A stretch of 64,000 nt of DNA, from contig NZ_SJON01000006.1 of the NCBI RefSeq assembly GCF_004331385.1, positions 1 to 64,000 of the forward strand, read 5' to 3'. Both the position numbers and the translations under genes were made by a program. Origin of the DNA: Enterobacter quasihormaechei (lineage in GTDB: Bacteria; Pseudomonadota; Gammaproteobacteria; Enterobacterales; Enterobacteriaceae). Below the pieces are notes generated by a model that did not search any database, was not told the origin of the DNA, and worked only from the letters and a program-made list of their open reading frames with translations. Positions 9,512 through 19,305 of the stretch are shown piece by piece; position 1 is the first letter of the stretch, and each line of letters begins with the position of its first letter.

Positions 9512-10309
9512 TTAGTGGAACGGATGTGAGGACGTGCTCGCAGCGTCCTCGCTTTGCCGCAGACGCTGGAGCGGATCCTGCTGGTAAAACTGGCAAAAAC
9601 GCTGCCACAACGCCGGGAAGCGAGGGGCGAAAAGCTCGGGTGCGCTAAAGAAATACTCGGACAGCACCGCAAAGCATTCGGCGGGATCGGTCGCCGCGTA
9701 GGCATCAATGCTGGCCGCACTCTCACCCACCAGGTCTATCTCATCCTGAATGTTTTCCATCGCCGCGTGCAGGTCGTGCTCCCAACCTGCGACTTCACGC
9801 AGCGGGATCAGCGGCACGCCGCTGGCGCGATCGCCGTTGCGGGTATCCAGCTTATGCGCCACTTCGTGAATAATCAGGTTGAAGCCCGAGGCATCGAACG
9901 AGTCCTGAATATCCAGCCAGTTGAGGATGATCGGCCCTTGCTGCCAGCTTTGTCCGGACTGCACCATACGCTGGTTGTGCACCAGGCCGATGTCATCCTC
10001 CCATTCGTCATCAACGATAAACGGTGCCGGGTAGATCAGCACTTCGTGGAAGCCATCCAGCCATTCGATGCCCAGCTCCAGCACCGGCAGGCAGAAGAGC
10101 AGGGCGATGCGCGAATTTTTAAGCGGGTCGAGCTCGAAGCCCTGTAGCGGTACCAGACGTTTTTGCTGTAAAAAACGCTCTGCCAGCTGAATCAGCTTTG
10201 ATTGCTCTTCAGGCAAGAGATTCGCCAGCACGGGGATCGCCAGAGCCTCATCCCAGGGCAGCGCCATATTTCGACCAGCGTCGTTCGTTTTCCAGGGCCA
10301 CTTAATCAT
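9512..10309 (-). CDS. mtfA: Mlc titration factor MtfA (zinc metallopeptidase)
   Basis: Cytosolic zinc peptidase that also binds and inactivates the glucose repressor Mlc, linking to ptsG control. The protein has the metallopeptidase motif HEVAHKLD (HExxH) in the second half, followed by a downstream glutamate-rich helix ([14 protein letters not shown]) as in M90-family MtfA. The start is set at MIKWPWK, as in E. coli; a reading frame extended seven codons upstream exists but is not conserved. Length is 265 residues, as in E. coli. In E. coli mtfA lies beside tRNA-Asn; here the aerobactin locus sits between them. Confidence 0.94.
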   Translation of the reverse strand: MIKWPWKTNDAGRNMALPWDEALAIPVLANLLPEEQSKLIQLAERFLQQKRLVPLQGFELDPLKNSRIALLFCLPVLELGIEWLDGFHEVLIYPAPFIVDDEWEDDIGLVHNQRMVQSGQSWQQGPIILNWLDIQDSFDASGFNLIIHEVAHKLDTRNGDRASGVPLIPLREVAGWEHDLHAAMENIQDEIDLVGESAASIDAYAATDPAECFAVLSEYFFSAPELFAPRFPALWQRFCQFYQQDPLQRLRQSEDAASTSSHPFH

Positions 10310-10574
10310 CGCTTTGCTCGTTACTCGCACGTGAACAAAATGGAAAGGTCAGGGGCAGTTAGCATGCCAACATACTCTGTATAGCAGTATGACACTCCTC
10401 TTTGGCAGTTTGCAGACGGGCAGCCTGTTTAAGAGGAATCCAGCCCGCATAAACTATCACTATGTGCCGTCTGGTTGATAGCGCTTTAGGGGTATCCCCT
10501 TCATTTTGTGAAGTATGTCGTGCGCGGCTATGATAAATCTCTTCTCACCCTATGTGCTTAAGGATCTCGGCCGT

Positions 10575-11477
10575 ATGCCCGTCAATTTCGACCTCAACGA
10601 TCTCTACGCCTTCCGCGCGCTGCTGGAATACGGCAATTTCCGTCTTGCGGCAGAGTCTATCTGCCTTTCCCAGTCGGCACTGAGTCGAAGAATAGAAAAG
10701 CTGGAGGCGGCGCTGGGGGCAAAGCTTTTCGACAGAACCACCCGGCGCGTCACGCTGACCCTGTATGGTCAGACCTTTGCCGACCGGTGCGGGCAACTGC
10801 TTGCCGACGTGGAGTCCATGCTTTCGGATATCGATAAAGCCAGCGAGGAGCGCACGGGGCTGATCACCGTGGCGACCGTGCCGTCAGCCGCGTGTTACTT
10901 TATGCCGGACGTGATCCGTCGCTTTCAGTCTCGCTACCCTCGCGTGCGCATAAAGCTGATCGACAGCAGCGCCGGGAATGTTATCGAGGCCGTCACCCGC
11001 GGACAGGCGGATTTTGGTATCTGTTTCGCCCAGAATTTACAGCCCGACATCGAATGTGTCCCGCTGGTGGAGGACGTCTACGTCGCCGCCTGCCGGCGCG
11101 ACAGCCCGCTTGCCAAAAGAAAAAGCCTGACGTGGCAGGCTTTTTATCAGCAGGATTATATCGGTCTGGATAAGACGTCCGGCAACCGCAATCTTCTTGA
11201 CCAGCGGGTCGGGCATATTCGTCCCGAGCGCCCCAGCATCTGCGAAACGCGGCACGTGACGACCATGCTGGGGATGGTTGAAGCCGGGATCGGCATTGCC
11301 GCCGTTCCCGCCATGTCGATGCCCCGCGCCGAACATTCGCTCCTGACGTCGGTCCCTTTAACCGAGCCCGAGGTCAGGCGGACCGTGGGGCTGATTCGCC
11401 GTCGCGGGCGGATCCAGTCCTATATTGCTGCCGAACTGGAAGCGCTGATCACCGAGCAGTATCGCGATCTGCGCTAA
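10575..11477 (+). CDS. LysR-family transcriptional regulator
   Basis: A classic LysR protein of about 300 residues: an N-terminal winged HTH (DLYAFRALLEYGNFRLAAES, then LSQSALSRRIEKLE), a linker helix, and a periplasmic-binding-fold effector domain from about residue 95. The start at MPVNFDLNDL puts the HTH at the very N-terminus as usual; an upstream in-frame ATG at 10515 would add 20 residues. Its 3' end overlaps the convergent binding-protein gene by 29 bp. It may control the neighbouring symporter/binding-protein operon (inference); the effector is unknown. Confidence 0.85.
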   Translation: MPVNFDLNDLYAFRALLEYGNFRLAAESICLSQSALSRRIEKLEAALGAKLFDRTTRRVTLTLYGQTFADRCGQLLADVESMLSDIDKASEERTGLITVATVPSAACYFMPDVIRRFQSRYPRVRIKLIDSSAGNVIEAVTRGQADFGICFAQNLQPDIECVPLVEDVYVAACRRDSPLAKRKSLTWQAFYQQDYIGLDKTSGNRNLLDQRVGHIRPERPSICETRHVTTMLGMVEAGIGIAAVPAMSMPRAEHSLLTSVPLTEPEVRRTVGLIRRRGRIQSYIAAELEALITEQYRDLR

Positions 11478-12240
11478 CGGGCTGTAGGCCGGTTGCCGTC
11501 ACGATCGGTGCTGCATCCGGGGAAGAGAGAAAGGCCAGCAGCGCTTTTCCCCGTTCAGGATGGTCGGCGCTCTGCGTTACGGCGCCGGCGAAGCGGGTTA
11601 TGTACTGCATGTCGTCAGGCAACTTGCCCACAAACGTCACCCCGGGTACCGGCAGAAGTTCGCTGACCTGCTGAAAGCCGAGGTCGTATTTCCCTTTCGC
11701 CACCTCAGACGCCACCGGGATGCGTTCAACCCGGTGCGCTTTACCGTGAACCTGGCCGTCGATGCCCAGTTTCCCGAACAGCTCGCTCTCGACATACCGG
11801 CCGCTGGCGCTGTCGGAATACGCCATGGATTGGGCCTTCAGCAACGATTGTCGAAGGGCAGCCACCGTACTGATATCCGGCACCGGCGCGCCCGCTTTAA
11901 CGACCATCCCGACGGGCGAATCCGCCAGCTCCACGCGGGAGCCCGGCGCCGTCCAACGATCCTGTTCAAGCTTTTCCAGCGCATCGCCAACCATAATAAC
12001 CACATCCGCTTTTTCGCCCCGGGCGAGCCGGGCGGGAATAGCCTGCGGCGTTTTGCCCATCGATGGGCCGGAGATCAAAACGAGCCTGTCGCCGCTTTTC
12101 GCCTCATACTGCGGCGCCAGCTTCTCCAGCGCCGCTCTGAAGCCGCCTGAAATCATCACCGTCACATCCTGTGCAAGCGCGCCCGCGCTGAGGGTGGCGA
12201 AGGTCAGGGCGGTAATCACCGTTCTGAATTTAAGCATCAT
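11449..12240 (-). CDS. Periplasmic substrate-binding protein, ModA/SBP_bac_11-like
   Basis: A 263-residue secreted protein. The signal peptide spans about residues 1-23 (MMLKFRT, hydrophobic core, ALA-Q), then a two-lobe binding fold with the ModA-like opening VTVMISGGFRAALEKLAPQYE and a ligand loop GPSMGKTPQAIPARL. ModA binds molybdate, but these divergent homologues often lack known ligands, and no ABC permease or ATPase is nearby. It is the second gene of a two-gene operon: its ATG comes 3 nt after the stop of the MFS gene, with GGAG in the end of that gene as ribosome site. It may deliver an organic anion to the symporter, which is inference only. Confidence 0.8.
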   Translation of the reverse strand: MMLKFRTVITALTFATLSAGALAQDVTVMISGGFRAALEKLAPQYEAKSGDRLVLISGPSMGKTPQAIPARLARGEKADVVIMVGDALEKLEQDRWTAPGSRVELADSPVGMVVKAGAPVPDISTVAALRQSLLKAQSMAYSDSASGRYVESELFGKLGIDGQVHGKAHRVERIPVASEVAKGKYDLGFQQVSELLPVPGVTFVGKLPDDMQYITRFAGAVTQSADHPERGKALLAFLSSPDAAPIVTATGLQPVSADRDTAR

Positions 12241-12243
12241 TAA

Positions 12244-13545
12244 TCACTCCTCAACGGCGGTGTGCAGGGCTACCGTACGGCGACGATAGAGATAGAGCGT
12301 TGCCAGCAGGGCGCAAACGGCGGCAAAGCTCATCCAGTAGCCCGGAGAGGCTTTGTCCCCGGTGTACTCAATCAAGGCGGTCGAGATCACCGGCGTGAAG
12401 CCGCCGAAGACGGCGGTCGCCAGGCTGTAAGCCAGCGAGAAGCCCGCCACGCGGACTTCTGTTGGCATGATCTCCGTCAGGGCCGGGATCATCGCGCCGT
12501 TATACAGGCCATAGAGGAAAGAGAGCCACAGCAGTACGGTCAGCATCATGGAGAAGCTCGGGGCGGCGGCCAGCATCGTCAGCGCCGGATAGCTGGTTGC
12601 CAGCGCCAGCAGCGTCATGGCGATCAGCACCGGCTTCCGCCCGAAGCGGTCCGAAAGCGCGCCGCCGATCGGCAGCCAGATAAAGTTGGACACCGCCACC
12701 AGCAGCGTGACCAGCAGGCTGTCCGACGCGCTCAGCATCAGCACTTTTTTACCGAAGGTCGGCGCGTAAACGGTGATCAGGTAAAAGGCGGTGGTGGTCA
12801 TCGCCACCATCAGCATGCCCGCGACGACAACCTGCCAGTTGGCGATCAGCGTTGTGAAAACCTGACGCATCGCCAGATGGTGGCGACGGGCGCTGAACTC
12901 CTCGGTCTCCTCCAGCTTGCGGCGCAGGAAAAAGATGAACGGCACAATCAGACAGCCAAACAGGAACGGGATACGCCAGCCCCACTCGCGAATGGCGCTC
13001 TCTTCCAGCACCACGTTCAGCGCGAAGCCCATCGCCGCCGCGACCATAATGGCGACCTGCTGGCTGCCCGACTGCCAGCTGGTGTAAAAACCCTTGCGGC
13101 CCGGCGTGGCGATCTCCGCCAGATAAACCGAGACCCCGCCCAGCTCAGCGCCTGCCGAAAAACCCTGCAACAGGCGGCCGGTCAGCACCAGCAGCGGCGC
13201 CCACAGGCCAATGCTCTGATAGGAAGGGATCAGCACAATCAGAAACGTTCCGGCGGCCATAATCGACAGGGTGACGATCAGCCCTTTACGGCGACCCACT
13301 TTATCAATGTAGGCCCCGAGGACAATGGCCCCGATCGGACGCATCAGAAAGCCCGCGCCGAAGACGGCGAAGGTCATCATCAGCGAGGCAAATTCACTGC
13401 TGGCCGGGAAGAACGTGTGGGCGATATAGGTGGCGTAAAACCCGAACAGAAAGAAGTCGAATTGCTCAAGAAAGTTGCCCGACGTGACGCGGAAAATCGC
13501 GCCGGCTTTCGCCCGGACGGTTGCAGGTGAGGTTGAGGAAACCAT
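12244..13545 (-). CDS. CitA/TcuC-like tricarboxylate:proton symporter (MFS)
   Basis: A 433-residue, 12-helix MFS symporter of the metabolite:H+ symporter family. Its N-terminal half ([24 protein letters not shown], cited in part) is nearly superposable on the citrate carrier CitA and on TcuC, the tricarballylate carrier. Family motifs seen include DKVGRRKG after helix 2, [15 protein letters not shown] in helix 4, and SDRFGRKP in the central loop. The substrate is probably citrate or a related tricarboxylate. No citrate lyase or tcuAB genes are adjacent. It heads an operon with the periplasmic binding protein, an unusual pairing for an MFS carrier. Confidence 0.85.
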   Translation of the reverse strand: MVSSTSPATVRAKAGAIFRVTSGNFLEQFDFFLFGFYATYIAHTFFPASSEFASLMMTFAVFGAGFLMRPIGAIVLGAYIDKVGRRKGLIVTLSIMAAGTFLIVLIPSYQSIGLWAPLLVLTGRLLQGFSAGAELGGVSVYLAEIATPGRKGFYTSWQSGSQQVAIMVAAAMGFALNVVLEESAIREWGWRIPFLFGCLIVPFIFFLRRKLEETEEFSARRHHLAMRQVFTTLIANWQVVVAGMLMVAMTTTAFYLITVYAPTFGKKVLMLSASDSLLVTLLVAVSNFIWLPIGGALSDRFGRKPVLIAMTLLALATSYPALTMLAAAPSFSMMLTVLLWLSFLYGLYNGAMIPALTEIMPTEVRVAGFSLAYSLATAVFGGFTPVISTALIEYTGDKASPGYWMSFAAVCALLATLYLYRRRTVALHTAVEE

Positions 13546-13777
13546 GGTTATCTCCAGTTTTTATAGCGACGTTATGCTCGTCTGTTTCTGAAAACTGGAT
13601 CAGGATGTGAGAATTAATAAGCGCAAAAAGCACATGAATTGATGCGTGCCGCGCATGAATGACAATAAGTTGACCAGGATTTACATAGGCAACAATAACT
13701 TAACATTTGGGTGATCTTTTATTTACCTGTTTTCGCTAAGTTGCTGAAATCGCTGTTTTGTGACGTCGCGCAGAGGT

Positions 13778-13800
13778 GAAGCCAGGCAAAGCCTGGCTTC
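13778..13800 (-). terminator. Hairpin downstream of the serine hydrolase gene
   Basis: A perfect 10 bp stem (GAAGCCAGGC / GCCTGGCTTC) with a 3 nt loop lies 6 nt beyond the hydrolase stop. No T-tract follows, so termination is uncertain. The rest of the 13546-13806 gap is AT-rich upstream sequence of the MFS gene with no further gene seen. Confidence 0.45.
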
Positions 13801-13806
13801 GGTAAT

Positions 13807-15102
13807 TTAGCGCAGCGCGTTGGCAATGGCGCTAAACATCAGCGACGCTTCCAGCGGCTGGGCGCTGAATGACGGTTCCGCCTGTGGCCAGGTGGACCAC
13901 TGGACAATCACCAGGTTTTCCTTCTGATTGACCACAATCATCTGGCCGAAAATGCCCAGCGCCCAGAGGGAGTCCTTCAGCGAATCCTCGACCTTTGGCG
14001 CTACGTTTGTGGCGTTGGCCGGCACCTCATTGTTCCACCACTGATAGCCGTAAAGGCCTTTCGGATGCGCGGCGGAGACAGAACCTTTTGCCTGCGTCCA
14101 CTCGGAGGACTGCTTCACCCAGCCGTCAGGGAGGATCTGCTTCCCGTCCGGCAGCGTACCGTTATGCAGGATAAATTCCCCGAAGCGTCCCCAGTCTTCC
14201 AGGGTTGCGTTAAATCCGTGCGCGCCCACGTCGTGCTGGCCTTTGCTGTAGGCATGCCATACGCCGTCGCTGGCCATGCCGTACGGCTGCCAGATGCTTT
14301 TCTCCAGATACGCGGCGAGCGTCATGCCGGTGGCGCGCTCAAGCACATCGCCTAACAGCCACGCGCCGCCCGAGGAATAGGACCAGTTTTCCCCCGCCGG
14401 ATGTTCGCGGCGTAATCCTTTCACCAGCGTGCGCACGCAGTCGTAGGTGCCCGGCTTCGCTTCGCATTCGGTAAGCCGGGCGAAGTCTGACTGCGGGTTG
14501 GTGTAATCTTCGTTCCACGCCACGCCGGAGGTGTGGGTGATGAGCTGCTTCAGCGTGACGCCGTCCCAGGCGGTGCCTTTTAAATCCGGTTCGTATTGGG
14601 TGACAAGGTCGTCCAGGGAGTGGATTTTACCCTCTTTGATCGCCACACCCACCAGCGCGGAGACCACGGATTTGCCCACGGAGCGCGAGGTCCAGAGCGT
14701 TGAGTCGGTATTGCCTTCTCCCAGATATTTATAGGCCACTTTGCCATTTTTCAGCACCAGCATGCCGCTGACGTTCTGGCGCTTCAGGTAATCCTGAAGA
14801 TCATAGCTATTGCCATTCACCTGATAGCGGGCATCTGTGAGCGGTTTTTCTGCGGCGAGCAGCGGCGAGGCGTTGCCGTGGCGGAATACATCGCCCGCGT
14901 AGTTGCGGTAGTCATTGCGAAAGCCCACCACGCGGTCGGCCTGGCTCCAGGTGAGCATCGTATGGGCGTCCGGGAGTTTGGCATCAAAAGGCGCCGGACA
15001 GGTCGTGAGTTCGGTGCCGCCACAGGCAGCCATCGCGGCAGGCGAGACCAGGCTACCGACGACAAGCGCCGCGAGCAGCGTGCGATTGGTTTTGTTTTTC
15101 AT
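13807..15102 (-). CDS. Secreted serine hydrolase, class C beta-lactamase fold
   Basis: A 431-residue exported enzyme with a signal peptide at about residues 1-25 (cleavage after AMA). The fold is that of class C beta-lactamases, DD-peptidases and 6-aminohexanoate-dimer hydrolases. Seen: the nucleophile motif SxxK as S141-V-G-K144, the second motif Y242-S-S, and the ITHTSG helix typical of the family (about 188-193). The third motif (KTG in lactamases) is replaced by GIFGQM near the C-terminus, as in esterase or amide-hydrolase members, so true beta-lactamase activity is unlikely. Cysteines at 27/35 and 212/222 could form disulfides. The substrate is unknown. It is divergent from a LysR gene. 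Confidence 0.83.
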   Translation of the reverse strand: MKNKTNRTLLAALVVGSLVSPAAMAACGGTELTTCPAPFDAKLPDAHTMLTWSQADRVVGFRNDYRNYAGDVFRHGNASPLLAAEKPLTDARYQVNGNSYDLQDYLKRQNVSGMLVLKNGKVAYKYLGEGNTDSTLWTSRSVGKSVVSALVGVAIKEGKIHSLDDLVTQYEPDLKGTAWDGVTLKQLITHTSGVAWNEDYTNPQSDFARLTECEAKPGTYDCVRTLVKGLRREHPAGENWSYSSGGAWLLGDVLERATGMTLAAYLEKSIWQPYGMASDGVWHAYSKGQHDVGAHGFNATLEDWGRFGEFILHNGTLPDGKQILPDGWVKQSSEWTQAKGSVSAAHPKGLYGYQWWNNEVPANATNVAPKVEDSLKDSLWALGIFGQMIVVNQKENLVIVQWSTWPQAEPSFSAQPLEASLMFSAIANALR

Positions 15103-15209
15103 ATTTATCTCGTTTGGCTCAGGAAGGACTTCAGTTTAAGAACCCGCGCCCTATAATAAAAAGCGCGTTATGGGGGAAAATCCCCCGTAAAAATCGCGTG
15201 GAGAATGAC

Positions 15210-16103
15210 GTGGCAAACCTGATCTACTCTTTTGCCCAGCTTGAGGCGTTCACCGCCGTCGCTGAGCACGGCAGCCTGATGAAGGCGGCCAGTAAACTCG
15301 GCAAAGATCGTACTACCCTTCGCGATCTGATCGATTTTCTTGAGGATGGGCTGGGCTATGCGCTGTTCCTGCGGGAGGGGCGCAGCCTGCGCCTGACGCC
15401 GGAAGGGGAGCAGCTTCAGCGGCAGGCGCACCTGCTGATGCGGCAGGTGAAAGCGTTTGAGGCGTTTGCCCGTACGGTGCCGGACAGCGCCACGCAGGAC
15501 ATTGCCCTCGTTTACGATCCGTTCACCCCCAGAGCCTTTTTGCAGGCGCTGATTGCCACGCTGGCGACGCAAAAAATTCGCCTGAGCCTGACCAGCGCGT
15601 CGCGCGATGAGGCGGAAGCCATGCTGGCGAGCGGTCAGGCCGATCTGGGCATCTGCCAGGCGCGCAACCGCAGCGTGGGCAATGAGATGGAGTGGCGGGC
15701 ATTAGGGGCGATCGAAATGGATTTTTACGCCGCAACGGCGCTTTTTGCGGAGGTGGCATCGCCGGTGTCGCTGCTCGATCTCTCCCTGGTGCCGCAGGTG
15801 ATCATGCATGCCGCATCCGACGAGCCGGTTGCGCGTCGCCTGCAAATTTCAGGGCACACCCTTTTCACTAACGAACTGGAGATGCTGCGCGGCCTGCTGG
15901 AACAGGGGTGCGGCTGGGGCTTTTTGCCGACCCATCTTCACGCGGCGCGGTGGAAAAACGTAAGAAGGCTGCCCACCGAAGTGGGCAGCCAGGGGATAAG
16001 TCAGACGATGGTCACCATCTGGAAGCCGGGCAGCGACAAGCGCGGGCTTATCAACGATACGCTGTCGCTGCTGCCGGCATTATGGAAACGCTCAGCGCTG
16101 TGA
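15210..16103 (+). CDS. LysR-family regulator divergent from the serine hydrolase
   Basis: A LysR protein of 297 residues when started at the GTG preceded by GGAGA at 5 nt spacing. A longer frame from 15114 exists but would place 32 odd residues before the HTH. The HTH is [20 protein letters not shown] with recognition helix [14 protein letters not shown]; the effector domain follows from about residue 90. The divergent layout with the hydrolase gene (about 107 bp shared upstream region) suggests that it controls that gene, as AmpR does ampC. Its tail overlaps the convergent fumarase gene by 12 bp. Confidence 0.84.
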   Translation: MANLIYSFAQLEAFTAVAEHGSLMKAASKLGKDRTTLRDLIDFLEDGLGYALFLREGRSLRLTPEGEQLQRQAHLLMRQVKAFEAFARTVPDSATQDIALVYDPFTPRAFLQALIATLATQKIRLSLTSASRDEAEAMLASGQADLGICQARNRSVGNEMEWRALGAIEMDFYAATALFAEVASPVSLLDLSLVPQVIMHAASDEPVARRLQISGHTLFTNELEMLRGLLEQGCGWGFLPTHLHAARWKNVRRLPTEVGSQGISQTMVTIWKPGSDKRGLINDTLSLLPALWKRSAL

Positions 16104-17741
16104 GCACCCTTTGCACTGTTTGTTCTGGATCTGCTGGAAGAAGTCGTTGCCTTTGTCATCTACCAGGATAAACGCCGGGAAGTTTTCCACCTCAATTTTC
16201 CAGATCGCTTCCATTCCCAGTTCCGGATACGCCACGCACTCCAGGCTCTTGATGCTGTTTTGCGCCAGCACCGCCGCCGGGCCGCCGATGCTGCCGAGGT
16301 AGAAGCCGCCGTGCTTATGGCAGGCATCGGTGACCTGCTGGCTGCGGTTACCTTTTGCCAGCATGATCATGCTCGCACCGTGGGATTGCAGCAGGTCCAC
16401 ATAGGAGTCCATGCGCCCCGCAGTGGTTGGACCGAGTGAGCCAGACGCATACCCTTCCGGGGTTTTGGCCGGACCGGCATAGTAGATCGGGTGATCTTTC
16501 ACGTACTGCGGCAGCGCTTCGCCGTTATCGAGCAGTTCCTTCAGCTTCGCATGGGCGATGTCGCGCGCCACGATGATGGTGCCGTTAAGGGACAGGCGGG
16601 TAGAGACCGGATGCGCGGAAAGCTGTGCCAGGATCTCTTTCATTGGCTTGTTAAGGTCAATGCTGACAACGTCGCCTTCACCCTGCTGGCGCAGGGATTC
16701 AGGAATATACTGGCCCGGGTTGTGCTCCAGCTTCTCAATCCAGATCCCATCGCGGTTAATCTTCGCTTTGATGTTGCGGTCAGCAGAGCAGGAGACGCCC
16801 ATGCCGATTGGACAGGAGGCACCGTGGCGCGGCAGGCGGATCACGCGAATATCGTGGGCGAAGTATTTCCCGCCGAACTGTGCGCCGAGGCCGAGGTTTT
16901 GCGCTTCCTGAAGCAGTTCCTGTTCGAGCTGAACGTCGCGGAACGCCTGGCCGTGCGCGTTGCCTTCGGTTGGCAGTTCATCGTAGTAGCGCGCAGAGGC
17001 GAGCTTGACGGTTTTCAGCGTAGCTTCCGCGGAGGTGCCGCCGATAACAAAGGCAATATGGTACGGCGGGCAGGCTGCGGTGCCGAGGGTCCGCATCTTC
17101 TCAACCAGGTAGTTTTTCAGCTTCGCCGGGGTAATCAGCGCCTTGGTTTCCTGGTAGAGATAGGTTTTGTTGGCAGAGCCGCCGCCTTTCGCCATGCACA
17201 GGAATTTATACTCGTCACCGTCGACGCTGTAGAGGTCAATCTGTGCGGGCAGGTTGGTGCCGGTGTTCACCTCTTTATACATATCCAGCGCCGCATTCTG
17301 CGAGTAGCGCAGGTTGTCTTCAATATAGGTGTTATACACGCCCTGGCTCAGCGCCGCTTCGTCACCGCCGCCGGTCCAGACGCGTTGGCCTTTCTTACCC
17401 ATAATGATTGCCGTGCCGGTATCCTGACAGGTTGGCAGCACGCCTTTCGCCGCAATGTCCGAGTTGCGCAGGAATTGCAGGGCCACGTATCGGTCGTTCT
17501 CGCTGGCCTCCGGGTCGCTCAGAATAGCCGCAACCTGCTTCTGGTGAGAGGTGCGCAGCATAAACGCGGCGTCGTGGAAGGCCTGCTGTGCCAGCAGGGT
17601 CAGCGCTTCGGGCTCCACCTTCAGCACTTCCTGACCGTCAAACTCGGCAACGGAGACGTGCTCTTTGGTCAGCAGATAGTATTCGGTGTCGTCATGCGCG
17701 AGCGGGAAGGGGTTCTGGTAGAAAAACGGTTTGTTTGACAT
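16092..17741 (-). CDS. fumB: Class I fumarase, FumB/FumA type (4Fe-4S)
   Basis: Oxygen-sensitive iron-sulfur fumarate hydratase interconverting L-malate and fumarate. The 549-residue protein is very close to E. coli FumB/FumA: it begins [13 protein letters not shown] and has the cluster cysteines in [10 protein letters not shown] (about 105), [17 protein letters not shown] (about 318), and the substrate blocks [13 protein letters not shown] and [16 protein letters not shown]. The ATG at 17741 follows GGAG, so the upstream in-frame codons are not used. It lies downstream of the DASS transporter with a terminator-like hairpin between them. In this setting it probably feeds fumarate to the reductase across the divergent promoter. 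A ttdAB tartrate dehydratase is excluded by the single long chain. Confidence 0.93.
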   Translation of the reverse strand: MSNKPFFYQNPFPLAHDDTEYYLLTKEHVSVAEFDGQEVLKVEPEALTLLAQQAFHDAAFMLRTSHQKQVAAILSDPEASENDRYVALQFLRNSDIAAKGVLPTCQDTGTAIIMGKKGQRVWTGGGDEAALSQGVYNTYIEDNLRYSQNAALDMYKEVNTGTNLPAQIDLYSVDGDEYKFLCMAKGGGSANKTYLYQETKALITPAKLKNYLVEKMRTLGTAACPPYHIAFVIGGTSAEATLKTVKLASARYYDELPTEGNAHGQAFRDVQLEQELLQEAQNLGLGAQFGGKYFAHDIRVIRLPRHGASCPIGMGVSCSADRNIKAKINRDGIWIEKLEHNPGQYIPESLRQQGEGDVVSIDLNKPMKEILAQLSAHPVSTRLSLNGTIIVARDIAHAKLKELLDNGEALPQYVKDHPIYYAGPAKTPEGYASGSLGPTTAGRMDSYVDLLQSHGASMIMLAKGNRSQQVTDACHKHGGFYLGSIGGPAAVLAQNSIKSLECVAYPELGMEAIWKIEVENFPAFILVDDKGNDFFQQIQNKQCKGCSQR

Positions 17742-17756
17742 AGCGTATTGCTCCAC

Positions 17757-17789
17757 AAAAATAAAACCGCCGGAGGAGAAGTCCGGCGG
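17757..17789 (-). terminator. Intrinsic-terminator-like hairpin between transporter and fumarase genes
   Basis: Inverted repeat CCGCCGGA / TCCGGCGG (7 nt loop), followed on the minus strand by TTTTATTTTT. It sits in the 55 nt between the transporter stop and the fumarase ATG. It could end most transcripts after the transporter, or act as partial attenuator so that the fumarase gene is expressed at a lower level. Confidence 0.7.
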
Positions 17790-17796
17790 TCAGGAA

Positions 17797-19305
17797 TCAG
17801 AACATCATGGACATCCACGGGTAGCCAATCAGCAGCAGGGCCGCCAGGAAGATGGCACCGAAGATGGTGCCGAGGCGCCAGTAGTCTTTGGTTGGCAGGT
17901 AACCGCTACCGTAGTAAATCGGGCTTGGACCAGTACCGTACGGGGTGATGATCCCCATCACGCCCAGCGAGGTCACCATCAGCAGGACGAACACTTCCAT
18001 ATTCATGCCCGGAATGGTGGAGGCGATGGTCAGCATCGCCGGCAGCAGCGCCGTGGTGTGCGCGGTGGTGCTGGCAAACAGGTAGTGCAGCAGGTAGAAC
18101 GCCAGCAGCAGGACGATGGTCGCCACGCCCGGAGAGATACCGCTCATCAGCAGGCCGCCTTCTTTACCCAGCCAGCTGATAAAGCCGGTGGAGGAGAGGC
18201 CATCCGCCAGCGCCACCAGTGTGGCGAACCACACGAAGGTGTTCCAGGCGGCTTTGTTGCCGGTGATGTCGTTCCACTCCAGTACGCCGGTCCACAGCAT
18301 CAGGCCGACGATGAGCAGGGCAGCCATCGCGGGCTCAATCCATGCGGCGGCGAAGATCCACATCAGCAGCGCGCAGCACACGAACACCAGCAGCAGGATC
18401 TCATTGCGCGACAGTTTGCCCAGTTTTTCCAGCTCACGGGTCGCCCACAGCGGCACTTCGTTGTTCACCTTCACTTCCGGCGGGTAGAACCAGTAGGCCA
18501 GCAGCGGCATGGTCAGGATCAGCAGGATGCCCAGCGGCAGGAAGGCGAGGAACCAGGTGCCCCAGGAGATATCAATCCCAACGGTGCTTTTTACCAGCGC
18601 CAGCGCCAGCAGGTTCGGCGCAAGGGCTGAGAGGAACATGGAGCTGGTGATACAGGCCGCGGTAATGGCCACCCACATCAGATACGAACCGATTTTACGC
18701 GCGCTTGGGTCGTTCGGTTTTGAACCGTACAGCGGCGGCAGGTTGGCGATAATCGGGTAGATGGTCCCACCGCTACGCGCGGTATTGGACGGGGTAAACG
18801 GTGCCAGCAGCAGGTCCGCGAAGGTAATGGCGTAACCGAGCGTCAGGCTGCGACGGCCCAGATATTTCACCAGAATCAGCGCCAGGCGGCGGCCGAAGCG
18901 GGTTTTGTCGTATCCCGCGGCAAACATAAAGGCACCGAAGATCAGCCACACGGTGGAGTTACCAAACCCGCTCACCGCCCATTTAAAGGAGGCGCCCGCC
19001 AGCTTGAATTTCGGGTCAGCCAGCTGTTCGGGGCTAAAGAGCACCCACTGGCTGCACAGCGCAATCGCCACCACGCCGGTGAGGCCGATTACGGCGCCCG
19101 GCAGAGGTTCGAAAATCAACCCGACGATGACGCCAACAAAGATGGCGAAGTAGTGCCACGCATAAGGCGGCAGCCCTTCAGGAACGGGGACAAACAGCAG
19201 CAGGACGGCAACGATGATGGGCAGGGCCATCATCAGCAGGCGTTTTGCTGTTCCATTTGATGCCAGATTCGCCGCAGGAGGCGTTACAGCAGTTTTTGTT
19301 TTCAT
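17797..19305 (-). CDS. DASS-family C4-dicarboxylate/anion transporter
   Basis: A 502-residue inner-membrane carrier of the divalent anion:Na+ symporter (DASS/CitT/TtdT) family with about 12-14 hydrophobic spans. The family features seen are an SNT-like signature FTPSNTARSGGTIYPI (about residues 172-187) and its pseudo-repeat ITPYGTGPSPIYYGSGY near residue 465. The ATG at 19305 (MKTKTAVTPP) gives the usual short cytosolic N-terminus; the 17 upstream codons are not conserved. TtdT and CitT relatives exchange tartrate or citrate for succinate. Here, next to fumarase and fumarate reductase, malate, fumarate or tartrate in and succinate out is the likely exchange (inference). Confidence 0.88.
   Translation of the reverse strand: MKTKTAVTPPAANLASNGTAKRLLMMALPIIVAVLLLFVPVPEGLPPYAWHYFAIFVGVIVGLIFEPLPGAVIGLTGVVAIALCSQWVLFSPEQLADPKFKLAGASFKWAVSGFGNSTVWLIFGAFMFAAGYDKTRFGRRLALILVKYLGRRSLTLGYAITFADLLLAPFTPSNTARSGGTIYPIIANLPPLYGSKPNDPSARKIGSYLMWVAITAACITSSMFLSALAPNLLALALVKSTVGIDISWGTWFLAFLPLGILLILTMPLLAYWFYPPEVKVNNEVPLWATRELEKLGKLSRNEILLLVFVCCALLMWIFAAAWIEPAMAALLIVGLMLWTGVLEWNDITGNKAAWNTFVWFATLVALADGLSSTGFISWLGKEGGLLMSGISPGVATIVLLLAFYLLHYLFASTTAHTTALLPAMLTIASTIPGMNMEVFVLLMVTSLGVMGIITPYGTGPSPIYYGSGYLPTKDYWRLGTIFGAIFLAALLLIGYPWMSMMF

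Noticed and set aside
12262..13530. 422-codon plus-strand ORF opposite the MFS gene
   Set aside because: His/Gln/Arg-rich with no hydrophobic core or known family; mirror of the transporter's hydrophobic codons.
16491..17738. 415-codon plus-strand ORF opposite fumarase
   Set aside because: Shadow of a highly conserved enzyme; no independent coding signal.
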